Shown piece by piece: positions 63,879 to 64,000 of a stretch of DNA of 64,000 nucleotides. The notes beneath the pieces were generated by a model. The model worked only from the letters and a program-made list of their open reading frames with translations. It was not told the DNA's origin and made no database searches. The position numbers and the translations under genes were made by a program. Position 1 is the first letter of the stretch. Each line of letters opens with the position of its first letter. This DNA comes from DATJGR01 sp963812255 (GTDB lineage Bacteria > Pseudomonadota > Gammaproteobacteria > Pseudomonadales > Azotimanducaceae): positions 1,364,001 to 1,428,000 of the forward strand of contig CAWEUM010000005.1 in NCBI GenBank assembly GCA_963812255.1. Direction: 5' to 3'.

Positions 63879-64000
63879 CGATCTCCCCCTCGAGCAGAAT
63901 TGACGCGACTGACCTTAGCGTAGGGATCGCCCGCTGAGAAGCATACTCAGGTGCGAGAAGGCTGAGTTACACTTGGCGGTACCCTCGTGAGGCGTTGTGG

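Noticed and set aside
1..64000. CRISPR array, rRNA operon, insertion sequence or prophage
   Set aside because: No regularly spaced direct repeats, no rRNA-like sequence and no transposase, integrase or phage structural motifs were seen.

Overview
The window reads as a GC-rich chromosomal segment of a gammaproteobacterium. The evidence is gene order typical of that class: rpsU-yqeY-dnaG-rpoD-tRNA with divergent tsaD-folB, the lptD-surA-pdxA-rsmA-apaH run with divergent amgK-murU, and prkA-yeaH-spoVR. Three traits are unusual for the class: a mevalonate (not MEP) isoprenoid operon, a homodimeric-type glycyl-tRNA synthetase, and an apparent selenoprotein. These suggest a less-studied environmental lineage; the exact family cannot be fixed from the sequence alone.

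Layout. (1) 1-5.1 kb, mevalonate operon: the end of a phosphomevalonate kinase, one protein fusing HMG-CoA reductase to mevalonate kinase, type I isopentenyl-diphosphate isomerase and an HMG-CoA synthase. (2) 5.1-12 kb: a divergent repeat protein of unknown function, then a plus-strand run of an alcohol dehydrogenase, an alkylsulfatase-like MBL hydrolase, a PPOX flavoprotein and two alpha/beta hydrolases, followed by a CPBP membrane protease. (3) 11.9-12.8 kb, minus strand: a GrdB-family protein whose frame crosses a UGA, with a convincing SECIS-like hairpin just downstream. (4) 13-18.1 kb: a PilZ-methyltransferase fusion, a BadI-like ring-cleavage hydrolase, a small DUF6316-like protein, glycyl-tRNA synthetase and an OmpA-type lipoprotein.

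(5) 18.3-39.3 kb, surface polysaccharide locus: APS kinase, a Wzm/Wzt-like ABC exporter, a sulfotransferase, a very large multi-domain glycosyltransferase, an epimerase, methyltransferases, a rhamnan-synthesis F protein, three GT2 enzymes, the complete dTDP-L-rhamnose set (rmlBACD), a GDP-mannose enzyme and an O-antigen ligase-like protein. Together they predict an exported, rhamnose- and mannose-containing, probably sulfated and methylated glycan. The locus ends against a tRNA-Ile(CAU) gene.

(6) 39.3-64 kb, conserved core: rpoD, dnaG, yqeY, rpsU, tsaD, folB, cca, the spoVR/yeaH/prkA stress module, apaH, rsmA, pdxA, surA, lptD, amgK-murU (peptidoglycan recycling), rpe, gph, a trpE whose frame is broken by three small indels within about 80 bp, a DUF3108 exported protein and a DoxX membrane protein. 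No intergenic stretch exceeds about 300 bases. I saw no rRNA, CRISPR array, transposase or phage gene.
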